DNA from: Nageia nagi
Lineage: Eukaryota > Pinophyta
Direction: 5' to 3'
Length of the DNA stretch: 64,000 bases
NCBI GenBank assembly: GCA_050084985.1
Contig: JBITNC010000001.1
Span: 35,402,001 to 35,466,000 of the forward strand
Below are positions 1 to 10,604 of the stretch, piece by piece. Under the pieces are notes generated by a model, which was not told the DNA's origin, searched no databases, and was given only the letters and a program-made list of their open reading frames with translations. Position numbers and translations under genes: made by a program. Each line of letters begins with the position of its first letter. The stretch's first letter is position 1.

Positions 1-1
1 G

Positions 2-200
2 GAAGCTACTCGTAGAGGAGGTCTGAAGCTGCTCATAGAGGAGGTTTGAAGTTGCTCGCATGGAGGAGGTCTGAAGCTACTCATAGAGGAGGTTTGAAGC
101 TGCTCATGCAAAGGAGGTCTAAAGCTACCCATGAAGGAGGTTTGAAGCTCACATGGAGGAGGTCTGAAGCTCGCTGCTCATTTGGAAGAGCTCATGTTTG
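2..200 (+). repeat. Degenerate tandem repeat, about 23-bp unit, in the copia-1 5' leader
   Basis: About eight head-to-tail units of 22-25 bp, each of the form GAAGCTRCTCATAGAGGAGG followed by TYT. Units start near 2, 25, 48, 73, 96, 121, 144 and 166, and the last grades into unique sequence. The array lies upstream of the copia-1 Gag start and on the element side, so it is probably part of the untranslated leader or the end of the 5' LTR. The left edge of the window cuts it, so its full length is unknown. No coding role is evident. Confidence 0.8.
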
Positions 201-529
201 CTATTCTACTCACTACTCATAGAGGAGGAAACATGTGCAAAGGTTTGTTGGTTTGTGTTTGATATTTGGTGGTAATCTAAAGGTGACCATTCAAAAGAGA
301 CCTTTAAAAAGAGACCATGTAATCTAAAGGAGGCCACGAAATAAAACAAAAGAAGCCTGTGTTGCAGATTGAGAGACTAAGAGGATCTCTATGTGTGTGA
401 AGAAATAGTGAGAGAAGCTGTTAGTGTAAAAAAAAGTGACTATTTTTTTTCTCTATTATTATTCTATAGCATTGTGTAAAACTAGAGAGTGTGTATTTTT
501 TGCAATTTTTTACGTTCAAGCATTGTAGA
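201..529 (+). other. Copia-1 untranslated leader
   Basis: Non-coding stretch between the tandem repeat and the first Gag ATG at 530. It contains direct repetition around the words AATCTAAAGG and GAGACC (about 275-330) and a T-rich tract near 441-451. No primer-binding site or LTR end is recognisable, so the 5' LTR and primer site must lie left of the window or be too decayed to see. Confidence 0.5.
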
Positions 530-1480
530 ATGGCTTCAAATAGCAACAACCCCTCATGGCCAATTCTTGAGTTCAATGGTGAAGAATATGAGTATTGGTC
601 TATCAAAATGAAGACATTACTCATTGGTAAAGGTTTTTGGGAGATTGTAGAAGATGGCTATGATGAGCCAATTGATTGGTCTATTTTGTAAGGGGCTAAG
701 AGGATTGCAAGGAGAGAAGCTCAAAAGAAGAACTATTGTGCTCTATATCATCTTCAAATGGCAATGGATAAGAGCATATTCCTAAGGATTGCTTCATGTA
801 CAACAACCAAAGATGCATGGAAGGCTTTGAAGGATGGATACCAAGGAAGCAATCAAGTCAAGCAAGTGAGAATTCAAACTCTCAAGAGGGATTTTGAAAA
901 TCTCAAGATGAATGATGAAGAGAAGGTTGCTAATTATTGTGTTAGAGTTCAAACTTGTGTCAACAAAATGAAGACACTTAGTGAAGAAATTGAAAATGAA
1001 GTAGTTGTAAAAAAGGTTTTGAGATCTCTTCTTCCAAAGTGGAATTCGATTGCAATCATTATTGAAGAGAGCAAAGATCTTGCTACTCTCTCTTATGATC
1101 AGCTTGTTGGTTCACTTATGTCCCATGAAGAAAGACTACAAGATTCATCATCTTCAAGCTTTGGAGGTGGTGATGACAAGGCTTTTGCACTCAAAGAAGG
1201 GAAAGCCAATGTGAGTAGTCAAGGAAGAAGCCAAGGTAGAGGCCAAGGTAGAGGAAGAGGAAGAGGAAGGAAAGGTAGAGGCCAAGGTAGAGGTCAAGGA
1301 AGAGGCCAAGGAGGCCAACCACATCAGCAACAATAATCCAAAGCAAGTGAGAAATCCAATAAGCAATGCTACTATTGCAATAAATTTGGGCACTTTGTGA
1401 GAGAATGTAGATTGAAGGCTTCTCAAGAAGGGAGAAGTGCAAACTATGGAGAAGAGGATGCAAATATTTTTTTGACATAT
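530..1480 (+). pseudogene. gag: Copia-1 Gag (nucleocapsid) with CCHC zinc knuckle
   Basis: Structural protein that packages element RNA in the cytoplasmic virus-like particle. The start is the ATG at 530; an in-frame GTG at 491 is not credible for a plant transcript. The N-terminus has a DUF4219-like block (LEFNGEEYEYWSIKMKTLL). A UBN2-type Gag core follows (about 760-1140). An Arg-Gly-Gln-rich stretch, basic and probably RNA-binding, covers about 1222-1320. The CCHC knuckle CYYCNKFGHFVREC lies near 1366-1410. Two stops interrupt it: TAA at 689 and TAA at 1334. Both sit where a Gln codon reads naturally, so each is explained by one C-to-T change. The downstream sequence stays in frame, so Gag is decayed only by point changes. 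Confidence 0.88.
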
Positions 1481-1909
1481 GGGAAGGCTAATCCAAACAT
1501 GAGTGAGACATGGCTACTTGATTCAAGACCATCCAAGCATATGACGGGAAAAGGAGAGCTATTTGCTCACATTGATGACTCCTTCAAGACAAAGATAAGA
1601 ATTGGTGATAATAGCACATTACAAGTTGAAGGCATGGGTACCATGGAGGTGCCAACCAAGGAAGGAATGAAAAAGGTAAATCATGTTTACTTTATTCCCA
1701 AACTTCAACATAACTTATTAAGTATTGGACAAATCATGGAAAATAATTACAAGCTTGTTTTTGATGATGGAAAATGTGTAATTTATGATAAGAATAGGGG
1801 TAATAAGGTTGTTACCATTGTTCCAATGAGTGAGAACAAATTATTTCATCTAAAATTTGGAAGCCAAGGGGCTGCACTTGCTAATGTGTCTATTGAAAAC
1901 AAAAGTTAG
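1481..1909 (+). pseudogene. Copia-1 aspartic protease, active-site motif altered
   Basis: This part of the polyprotein would release Gag and Pol enzymes. The retropepsin active-site region reads WLLDSRPSKHMTG, with the catalytic Asp at 1520-1522. The family motif is Asp-Ser/Thr-Gly-Ala. Here the Gly codon is AGA (Arg, 1526-1528) and the next residue is Pro. Arg for Gly fits a single G-to-A change and should abolish activity. The flap-side region (IGDNSTLQVEGMGTMEV) and the leucine-serine block HNLLSIGQ are well preserved. The domain ends at a TAG stop (1907-1909), directly before the pre-integrase segment and in the same frame. Confidence 0.85.
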
Positions 1910-3100
1910 TTGTGGCATTTGAGATATGGGCATCTCAATCACTCAAGCTTAAGGCTTTTGACATCTCATCAAGTGGTACATGGGCTGCCAAAGGTGGATG
2001 AAATCAAATATGTGTGTGGAGGTTGTGCTTTGGGCAAGCACCATAGATCAAGCTTTCCAAGAGGCCAAGCATGGAGAGCCTCTTATCCTCTTCAATTGGT
2101 GCATTCAGATATATGTGGTCCAATGCAAACAAAAAGTATGGGTATGAATTCCTATTTCCTCACTTTCATTGATGATTTTTCAAGAATGTGTTGGATATTT
2201 TTCTTAAAAACTAAAGATAAAGCTCTTAGTTACTTCATGGAATTCAAGAATAATGTGGAAAAACAAAGTGGATATTATATAAAATGTTTAAGAACTGATA
2301 GAGGAGGGGAGTATATATCAAATGAATTCATAAAATTTTGCAAAGATTGTGGAATTAAAAGGCAACTTACTACAAGTTTTACTCCTCAACAAAATGGTGT
2401 GTGTGAAAGGAAAAATAGGACAATAGTGAATATGGCAAGAAGCATGTTGCATTCTCAAGATTTGGAATATATGTTTTGGGCTGATGCATGTAGAACAAGT
2501 GTTTACATTCTTAATAGGAGCCCAACTAAATCATTGGAAGGAATCACCCCTTATGAAGCATGGTATGAAAGAAAGCCAAATGTTGCACATTTTAGAGTTT
2601 TTGGTTGTTTAGCATATGCACACATTCCTGATGTAAAAAGAAAAAAACTTGATCCAAAAAGCCAAGCATGTGTTTTTGTGGGTTATTGTGAAAATTCTAA
2701 GGAATATAGACTTTACAATCCAAAAACAAAGAAAATTGTAATATCAAGAGATGTGATTTTTGATGAAGGGGGAAAGAATGGTGGTCATCCAAAATTCATA
2801 GGAGAGGTTGGACCAGCCAATGAAGATTCCTCTAATAAGCCCAATAATGCAAATGTTGAGCCCACAAATGGCCAAGGCCAAGAGATTCCTCCTTCACCTT
2901 GCACACCAAGTACCTCAAGCCCACCAAATCCATTGAGTCAAGCAAAGGAAAATATTAAAAAGTGGAAGAGAATTTTGGCAAATCATCCTACTTCTAATAT
3001 TTTAGATACAAATTTCACTAAGAGACTCACAAGAAGTCAAGCAAAAGAAATGGAAAATGTTGTATCTAGACTTGAAAATTTGAATATGTATGGAGATGAT
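1910..3100 (+). pseudogene. Copia-1 integrase, catalytic triad intact
   Basis: The enzyme joins element cDNA into chromosomal DNA. The segment opens with the GAG-pre-integrase block (WHLRYGHLNHSS) and a zinc-binding HHCC remnant with CGGCALGKHHR. The DD35E triad can be followed codon by codon: Asp 2108-2110 (HSDICGP), Asp 2297-2299 (RTDRGGEY) and Glu 2405-2407 (NGVCERKNRT), with 35 residues between the second Asp and the Glu. The C-terminal part (VFGCLAYAH, VFVGYCENSKEYRLYNP) is typical of copia integrases. A Ser/Pro/Asn-rich linker (about 2800-3000) leads to the reverse transcriptase. No stop falls inside this segment. It is the best preserved enzyme in the window. Confidence 0.92.
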
Positions 3101-4000
3101 GAAAATGAAGATCATAGAGGTGATATTGTCAATTATGCACTTATGACTAGCATTGATGTTGAGCCCTCTTGTTTTGAAAATGCTTGTACTAATGATTTGT
3201 GGATGAAGGCAATGGAGGAAGAAATGCATTCTATTGAAAAGAATGAAACTTGGGAGCTTGTGGAGCCTCCAAAAGATAATAAATGTATAGGTTGCAAATG
3301 GGTCTACAAGACCAAATACAATAGTGATGGAACTATTGAAAAGCACAAAGCAAGGCTTGTTGCAAAGGGGTTCAAGCAAAAATATGGCATTGATTATGAA
3401 GAGACTTTTGCATTGGTAGCAAGACAAGAGACAATCAGGTTGGTCCTTTCTTTGGCTACCCAAAAAGGGTGGAAAGTAATGCACATGGATGTGAAAAGTG
3501 CATTTTTGAATGGCTACTTGCAAGAAGAGGTTTATGTGGAACAACCTCAAGGTTTCATCATAAAAGGAAAATAGCATCTAGTCTACAAATTGAAGAAGGC
3601 TTTGTATGGCCTAAAGCAAGCACCAAGGGCATGGTATTCAAGGATAGATGGCTACTTTCAACAATATGGTTTCCAAAGGAGTAAGAATGAACCTATCCTC
3701 TACATCATGAAGCAAAGTATTGATCTTATACTTGTTTGTTTATATGTTGATGATTTGATTTATATGGGTAGTTCTTCTAAATTGAATGCTGAATTCAAAG
3801 AGAAAATGATGAATGAATTTGAAACGAAAGACTTGGGTCTTATGCACTACTTCTTAGGATTGGAAGTATATCAATGTAATGATGAAATCTTTGTATGTCA
3901 AAGTAAGTATGCTAAACATATGTTGTTGAAATTTGGTATGGAAAGTTGTAAACCACTCCCCACTCCAATTGCTCATGGTGAGCTTCTTTGTAAGGATGAT
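3101..4000 (+). pseudogene. Copia-1 reverse transcriptase (RVT_2 type), one internal stop
   Basis: The enzyme copies element RNA into DNA. Family blocks in order are: CKWVYKTKYNSDGTIEKHKA (near 3295), the first catalytic Asp in HMDVKSAFLNG (near 3483), YGLKQAPRAWY (near 3605) and the polymerase box YVDD at 3743-3754. A TAG stop at 3572-3574 splits the fingers from the palm; the frame continues unchanged after it. The palm Asp residues are intact, so the stop is the only obvious disabling change in this domain. Confidence 0.92.
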
Positions 4001-4735
4001 GGGGGAGTGAGAGTCAATGTAACCACTTATAGATCCATTGTAGGGAGTCTTATGTTTCTCACAAACACTAGACCCGATATTGCATTTGCTACATCACTTG
4101 TATCTAGATATATGGGTGATCCATTTGAGTCACACATGAAAGTAGCAAAGATAATTTTGAGATATGTTTAAGGAACAATTGATTTTGGCATCCACTACAA
4201 CAAACATGGGAGTGTCAAACTTGTTGGCTATAGTGATTCAGATTGGGGGAGCAACATTGATGATAGGAAGAGTACATCCAACCAATGTTTCAGTCTTGGT
4301 TTATGTATGATAACATGGAGTTCAAAGAAACAAATTATGGTGGCTCTTTCATCTACCAAAGCAAAGTATATTGCAATCACAAGTGCTAGTGCTCAAGCAT
4401 TGTGGTTAAGGAAGATTCTAGAGGAGCTTTGTGAGATTCAAAGTGGTGCTACTATTCTGTATTGTGACAACAAAAGTGCCATCCAATTAGCACAAAATCC
4501 AATCCATCATAGCAGGTCAAAGCATTTTTATATGAAGTATCACTTCATAAGAGACATGGTGGAGAAGAAGATAGTGGAGCTTAGACATATTAATACTTTA
4601 GATAATGTGGCTGATATTTTTACCAAAGCTATTGTAAAAGCTCAATTTTTGAAGCTAAGGAACTTCCTTGTAAGTCCACTTAGCATCAAGGGGGAGTATG
4701 TTGGAAGTATTTCTAACATTATTCCTAAGTCCTAA
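4001..4735 (+). pseudogene. Copia-1 RNase H, stop at 4169 and catalytic Glu replaced
   Basis: Removes RNA from the RNA-DNA hybrid during reverse transcription. GYSDSDW gives the first Asp (near 4225). YCDNKSAIQLAQNP gives a later Asp (near 4460), followed by the HHSRSKHFYMKYHFIRD block. The family motif SSTEAEY reads SSTKAKY here (AAA 4358-4360, AAG 4364-4366), so the catalytic Glu is Lys, explained by G-to-A. A TAA stop at 4169-4171 precedes the domain in the same frame, where Gln would be natural. The reading frame ends at TAA 4733-4735, inside the 3' LTR. Confidence 0.9.
4688..4698 (+). promoter_or_regulatory. Polypurine tract of copia-1
   Basis: AAGGGGGAG immediately precedes the TGTTGG LTR start. 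It would prime plus-strand DNA synthesis. It overlaps the end of the Pol frame (codons for Lys-Gly-Glu). Confidence 0.85.
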
Positions 4736-5020
4736 GTTATTAGGATTAATTAATTAGGCCTAAAGTATTTTCCTAAGTATCTAGGTCTAAGTATTTTAGC
4801 TTATTGTTATAACAAGTAATTTGTCATGTAGTGATCTAAAGATGATACGTATAGTGTGAGTTGTTCTTGAGAATATTATTTTTAACTTATTATTTTTTCT
4901 TGTAATGGCTTTCTTAAGCCTATAAATATGTAACTCATTTTGTGTAATATCAAGAACATTGTGGATCTCTCAATTTATACTTTTCAAATTCTTCTTTGAA
5001 GAAGATATTAAGAGAGTTTT
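4699..5020 (+). repeat. Copia-1 3' LTR, left part (split by the chromovirus)
   Basis: Starts TGTTGGAAGTATTTC right after the polypurine tract. A TATA-like box (CCTATAAATATG, about 4919-4930) fits a U3 promoter. The copy stops at the GTTTT target site (5016-5020) and resumes at 11012; the true end is uncertain. No second copy lies in the window, so LTR divergence cannot be judged. Confidence 0.8.
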
Positions 5021-5416
5021 TGTTATGATGCTACAAATATGAAAAGGGAAATATTGCAGAAATGAAATGAATATTGATTTGAAATTGGAAAATGATAACT
5101 ATCTATTGGAAATAATAGAGCATTTGCTAGTAAATAGAACATGAAATAGCATCAATAAGTAGATAAAGATAGGATTTTACTAAATAGTAATAGAATCATA
5201 GGTCACTTTGAGGGGGCTACCTCCTTACAACTCCAAAGGAAAAAAATAATGTTCAAGATGCCTTTCTCCCACACACTTCCATATATTTATATCAAACTAA
5301 CCCTAACCCTAATAGTAATACAAAATTGGGCCCTACCCTTACAATCATAATATAGGCTAACAATTTAATAAAATACTAATACTAACACTAAAATGTTAGG
5401 ATATAGGATCCTAATG
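5021..5416 (-). repeat. Chromovirus 3' LTR
   Basis: On the + strand it begins TGTTATGATGCTAC and matches 10605-11006 along its length. The internal end (5411-5416) reads CTAATG instead of CTAACA. The purine-rich tract AAGAGGGGTGG lies on the - strand just inside (about 5417-5430). It contains the word CACTTTGAGGGGGC (5204-5217), also present in the miniature LTR element at 21412-22902. Confidence 0.92.
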
Positions 5417-5429
5417 TGCCACCCCTCTT

Positions 5430-5990
5430 GGGATGAAGATTTGTCATCAAAGCTTTAAGTGTGGAAACTATTGCTATAGCTAATGAAGGATTTCCCATGT
5501 TGTATCTTTTGGTGCCATGCCTTGTCACTGCATAAGGACCTTTGTTATAGAGCGATTACAAAGCTATCATGAGCATTGATCTAGAACTACCTTAGGTATA
5601 ATTGCTATTGATCCATCTTCTACCAACTCAAGTAATTATGTCTAAATGTAAACCTTTAATCCAACCACTTTCTTAAATTAAGAAACATGAAACACTGGGT
5701 GAATCTTGGAAGAAGCAAGAAGCTCTAATCTATATGCAAGCTAGGCTAATGTGTTGTAACACCTTGTAAGGACCATCAAACTTTAGGGCTAATTTTGGGA
5801 GCCTTTTATTTTTAAGGATTTCAAGCAATAAGGTTGTAGCCTCAGAAAGACCATGTCATCTACTTGGAACTCCCTTTCAACACATTACTATTTAGAATAT
5901 TATTTCATATGATGTTAGGCTATCTGAAGGTTATCCTTGAGAAAATAAAGAATATCATCTCAAGTAACTAAAGTTGACTCAACTACTTGA
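5430..5990 (-). pseudogene. Chromovirus integrase C-terminus and chromodomain relic
   Basis: Read on the - strand this holds the block DDMVFLRLQPY (near 5840), typical of the chromoviral integrase C-terminus. It is followed by VFHVSCLKK (near 5690) and a chromodomain-like tail with RSITKVLMQ and GMAPKDTTWE (about 5480-5560). In chromoviruses this tail is thought to steer integration by binding marked histones. Several stops and a shift break it. The assignment rests on order and motif likeness. Confidence 0.7.
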
Positions 5991-6720
5991 ACTTTACTAG
6001 TACCTACAACATATGAGGTGACTATTGGTGGAGCTTAAACATACACTACTTCATAGCAGGTCATCTTGTTGGAAAAATGATAAGATGTATTATTCCACCA
6101 CTTAGCCAAGGGAAGCCATCATACCCAATGCATAGGTTATGCTAAAGTAAAATAATGTAAATATGTTTCTAAGCATTTATTGATAATTTTAATTTGACCA
6201 TCAATTTGTGGGTGATATGTTGAGCTCATGTTTAGTTGGGTACCTTGTAGTTTAAAAAGCTCTTGCCAAAAATGACTTGTAAAAATGGGATCATGATCAC
6301 TAACAATCATCTCAGGCATGCCATGTAGTTTGAAAATTGTATCCAAGAATAATTATGTCAATATCACTACTTTGTAGGGATGAGCTAATGAACCAAAATG
6401 AGCATATTTGGATAATCGATCAACCACCACTAGAAAAACTAATTTACCATGAGATTTAGGAAGGCCTCCAATGAAATCCATTAAGATATCAATCCATGTA
6501 TGGGTAGGTATGGAGAGAGGTTGAAGGAGTCCCAAAATACACACTGTCTCACCCTTTAATTGTTGACACACAACACAAGTTGCCACAAACTACTTGATAT
6601 CCAATTTCATATCAATCTAATAGAATGACTATGCCACTTGTTTATAATTTTTCAAAAATCCTTAATGTCCTAATGTAGGTTTGGAATGCAATTTGGAAAG
6701 TATTTTTGATTTACATTTTG
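5991..6720 (-). pseudogene. Chromovirus integrase relic, catalytic Glu replaced
   Basis: On the - strand the zinc-binding end is recognisable as CVVCQQLKGETV (near 6580-6545). Then follow MDFIGGLPKSHGK and VVVDRLSKYAHF (about 6480-6400), IVSDHDPIFTSHFWQELF with the second catalytic Asp (about 6315-6260), and the block STYHPQIDGQIKIINKCLE. The Glu expected in the last block is Lys; the codon is the complement of 6188-6190. A frame change separates the two halves near 6350. The domain is inactive. Confidence 0.85.
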
Positions 6721-6849
6721 AAGGAGATGGTAACAAAATTTGACCTTTGAATCTCAAAATACCATCAAGCCATGTATGGTGTGGTTTACTCATGGGGTAT
6801 TGAGTGATCTATTTTAATGATTCTTGGGTGGAGCTATCCTTTACCCACT

Positions 6850-7449
6850 CTTGTTTAACTTTATCCAACCATTGAGGAATAGGAGATGAAAGAGCTTGTA
6901 GTGCTACTTAATCTTCAAATTTTTTAGAAAAAGCATCAGTAACCATGTTCTCCTTACCTTTATGGTATACTATCTCATAATCATACCTCAATAGTTTGGT
7001 CACCTATTTTTGTCGCTTAGCATAGAAATACATTGCTCGATGAAAAATTTCAAACTATGATGATCTGTGAGGATGATGAAATGGTGACCAATGAGATATG
7101 GTATTCAACATTGAACTACATGAATGATGGCAAGCATTTCTTTTTCATAAGTGGATTTACCCAAATTTGTTCCAAAGAGTGCTCTACTAGTAAATGTTAA
7201 GGGATTCCCCTCTTGCATTAATACTACCTTGATTCCTACTCCACAAGCATCACTTTCTATCACAAAGGTTTTAGAAAAATCTAGCATTGCTAATACTAGG
7301 GTGGTACACATCTCCTCCTTGAGCTTAAGGAAAGCTACCTTAGCTTGAGGGGACCATTGGAATGCATTCTTTTTCAACAACATGGTTAGAGGTGTTGTAA
7401 TCTTACCATGATCCTTCACAAATTTCTTATAATAGCCTATCAACCCCAA
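6850..7449 (-). pseudogene. Chromovirus RNase H and connection domain relic
   Basis: On the - strand: GLIGYYKKFVKDHGKI (connection region after RT), VIESDACGVGI with the first RNase H Asp, and STYEKEMLAI with the Glu. After a frame change come KLLRYDYEIVYHKGKENMVTDAF and the RNase H C-terminus (about 7010-6910). It is continuous with RT upstream and integrase downstream, as in Ty3/gypsy Pol. Confidence 0.85.
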
Positions 7450-7459
7450 GAATCCTTAG

Positions 7460-8110
7460 ACTTTCCAAAGATGTAGGAATAGACTAGTTCTACATGTTAA
7501 TAATCTTTTATGGATCCATCTTAACTCTTTCTTTGGATATAACATGGCCTAAGTAATCAAATTCCCTCTTATCAAATGAACATTTTGATTTTTTTGTATA
7601 TAGCTAGTGTTCCTTCAAAATTTGTAAGGTTTGGTCAACATGTGCCACATTTACTTACCATGTCTTATTTTAGATCAAGATATCATCAAAGAAAATGAAA
7701 ATGAACTTCCTAAGGAATAGATAAAACACCTAATTTATTAAACTTTGAAACATGGATGGAGCATTTGTGAGGCCAAAGGGCATTACCAAGAACTCATAAT
7801 GGCCCTCATAGGTGTGAAATGTAGTTTTTGGTATATCCTCCTCCTTGAGGTGGATTTAGTGATACCCAGATCATAGGTCCAGCTTGGAAAAATATTTTGC
7901 CCATGTAGTTCATTTAATAATTCATCAATGACCAGGATGGGAAATTTATCCTTGATGGTAATTTTGTTGAGGGCCCTAAAATCCACACACATTTGATAGG
8001 AACCATATTTCTTATGAACTAATATAAATGGAGAAGAATATGGGCTTATGCTAGGTCAGATTACTCTTGCATCTAATAGTTCCTTAACTAATTTTTTAAT
8101 TTCATTTTTT
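7460..8110 (-). pseudogene. Chromovirus reverse transcriptase relic
   Basis: On the - strand the N-terminal block [13 protein letters not shown] (near 8030) leads into [19 protein letters not shown] (7992-7935). A frameshift within the palm follows. The polymerase box reads FFDD (complement of 7682-7693), a normal variant in chromoviruses. The bent frame and several stops show the gene is dead. Confidence 0.85.
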
Positions 8111-8433
8111 TGTAAATAAGGATACTAATAAGGATGAATGTTTGGTGGGTGACTTCTTGACACTAATTAGATAGCATGATCATGTGATCACTAGGATGGT
8201 AAGACTCTTGGTTCCTTAAAGGTACTTGAATGCTTACTTAAGATGGGTTGTAGATCCTTAGGCTCTATGATTTTAGTTCAATGATTGATAAAGAGTATAA
8301 CTATGCTAGCATCCCTTTTCTAGTTTTTTGTAGGACTTTTTCCATGTGATGTGAGCTCACAACTTGTACAGATCACCCTATAATCCCTTGAGAGTATGAT
8401 CTTGTTCATCTATTTTTAAGGTCATCCATAGCT

Positions 8434-8769
8434 CTACAAAATTCCACTGTATGGTGTGTAAATCCTTAGCCATTGTACCTCCAAAACTATATCACATCCC
8501 CTAAGTGGTAAAGCATACATGTCACTTTTCAAAGTATAATGGTCCATGTTCATTTTGACATTATGACATGTGCCTTTACATGATATATTTACTCCATTAC
8601 CAACCATAACCTCAAAATTATTTGTAGAGTGGATGTAATAATCAGCAACCTTAGTTGCTTGTGGATCAATAAAATTATGAGTACTTCCCAAATCCAACAA
8701 TATTATGAGAGGACATTTTTTAAAGAACCCTTTGACCTTCATAGTTTGAGGGGTGGTAATTCCTACCAA
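8434..8769 (-). pseudogene. Chromovirus aspartic protease relic
   Basis: An open stretch of 111 codons on the - strand with the retropepsin-like motif LLDLGSTHNFID near residues 24-35 (family form Asp-Ser/Thr-Gly) and the downstream CDIVLEVQWLR block (family form CDIVLGxxWL). Asp and Gly are kept, and the Ser position is Leu. It lies between the Gag knuckle and RT as expected. Confidence 0.8.
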
Positions 8770-8879
8770 TGCATTACAAGAGATAACTAGGGCCTCCTCA
8801 TCTAGAATTTCCTCTATAGCCTCTTTGGGTGCACTCTCATATTCCTCCTCACTAGGAGCATCAGCATCAAGTAAATATA

Positions 8880-9960
8880 ACTTTTGTTGTGTATAATGAT
8901 GACATGAACAAATTCCTCATCATACTAATAGCACAAGCCCTTCTTTTTATGCTCTTCCATTTCTTCCCATATCAACTTCTTAGTTTGCATTATGTGATTT
9001 GGTGGTGGGGCACTTGTGTTATTAAAGGAATGGGAAATATTATGTGTGTTGGTGAATGGAGGTCTTGCATTTCATCAATGAGCATTAGCTTTATCTTCAG
9101 TGAGATTTACCAAGGCAATAGCATCCATCATAATTTTGGAATTAAATATTTTGACCTTTGCTTTAATTTTTTCCTTTAATCCATTGATAAAACAACTTGT
9201 GAAAAATGCATCGTCTAACCCCTCTTTGTGATTTGCCAATTTCTTAAACTAATTTTGGTACTTTTTGACTATTGTAGTTTGACATAACTTGGTTAATGCC
9301 CCTATGAAGTCTTCATAGTCACTCAAACCAAAATGGTTTAATAATTGTTGAGTGAATTCATCCCATGAAGGAGAAAATGCATTTTGGAGTACCATTAGTG
9401 TCATTGGAGAGCCTCATGGTCCAAATGAAAAGATGCCATGTGCACCTTCAAATCCTTTGGGATTTGGTTCAATGTGAAATATTATCCAGCTTTATAAATC
9501 CAACCATTGGGATTTCTCTATCAAATCAAGGAAAATCTAATTTAGTTATGCAAGTTAGAATGAAACCACCTTATTAGCTCTGAAAGTTATGATGATACCC
9601 TTATGGATTTCCTGAATACCCTAATTACTATGAACTAGATGCATTGTTGGTATGATCAATACTTAGTTGAACACCATCACATTTACTATCAAGGGTTTGC
9701 ATTTGTATTTATATTTGTTGAATTTTTTCTTTAAATGTATTGGTAAGTGTATCTACCATTTGTTAGATCATAGTTTGAAATGTCATCATGGTAGGATCAG
9801 CTTGTGTTGCTATTTGAGATCTTATTTTAGGTACCAATTCTATAAAATTACTATTTTTAGAAATTTCTATTTTTAGAAAAGTTAACTTAGAAAAAGTGTA
9901 TGGGTGTAATATATCGAAATGATTATATCAAAAAGATGATCGTAATGGGATAGGTCTCTT
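8880..9960 (-). pseudogene. Chromovirus Gag relic
   Basis: On the - strand, about 9370-9090 reads WDEFTQQLLNHFGLSDYED, then FIGALTKLCQT and LDDAFFTSCFINGLKEKIKA, the retrotransposon Gag core. The N-terminal part (about 9880-9400) is frayed by shifts and stops. A knuckle remnant KKKGLCY-YDEEF lies near 8950-8910, with a stop where the second Cys or Asn would be. The sequence between 9960 and 10590 reads as leader without coding signal. Confidence 0.75.
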
Positions 9961-10590
9961 GATGATGATTTTTGAACAATCAGACTCTTTTTTTACATCT
10001 ATGGGTCTATTTACTTTTGTTAAAAACTATTGAAATAGTATAGATTTTTAGTTATTTTGCTCTAAAGTTTTTGCTACCTCTAAACTACTATTTTTGGTGG
10101 CTCTAAAAAACTACATGTCATACATTCTACTTCTTGAATCAAGGTTTTTTGTGTGAAGGAACAATTCTAGGGTAAGGATTATCTGCTCTGTAGGCTTTTC
10201 TAAACACCCCTCCTATCCAACTTTCATGAGGAAAGAGGCTATGAAGATGGCTTTTTTGATAAGTAACTTTCCAATGGCACTTGTTGGTGCACTATAGTTT
10301 ACAAATGGTTGACATAGCTTTCTAACTAGTTTCAATTTATAGCCTAGATAGTCTCATATATACCTTTTGGTACATGGAGTCCAATTTCATGTAGAGTTCT
10401 ATCTAAGGCCTATGTATTGGTGTAGAGTGTTTTGCACCTCACTTCACACATAGCATTATGGGTAAGTGTGCTTATCCAAAAACAATAGATCCTCTTAGAT
10501 ATTTTAAAACTCAAGTACATGGTTTTTAGCTTAGACCTCTAAGAAATTTTTATTTTTTTATTTTCTTACAGTAGAATGGCCCTAGAAAGA

Positions 10591-10602
10591 GCTTTGATAC
10601 TA
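10591..10602 (-). promoter_or_regulatory. Primer-binding site of the chromovirus (initiator Met tRNA type)
   Basis: Read on the - strand the sequence is TAGTATCAAAGC, two bases after the LTR end. It differs at two positions from TGGTATCAGAGC, the usual site complementary to plant initiator methionine tRNA; both differences are G-to-A. Confidence 0.8.
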
Positions 10603-10604
10603 GA

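Noticed and set aside
1154-1478. Two open frames on the - strand over the copia-1 Gag/knuckle region
   Set aside because: They are shadows of the purine-rich Arg-Gly-Gln coding stretch; the + strand carries the recognised Gag motifs.
3002-3577. 191-codon open frame on the - strand
   Set aside because: Antisense shadow of the copia-1 reverse transcriptase; Phe/Ile/His/Cys-rich, no motif.
3469-3684. + strand open frame overlapping the RT
   Set aside because: Out-of-frame shadow; the true RT frame has the catalytic blocks and continues past the TAG at 3572.
5299-5312. CTAACCCTAACCCTAA-like words resembling telomere repeats
   Set aside because: Only two units, and the same place in the paired LTR (near 10880) carries it too; it is LTR sequence, at most a telobox-like promoter word, not an interstitial telomere.
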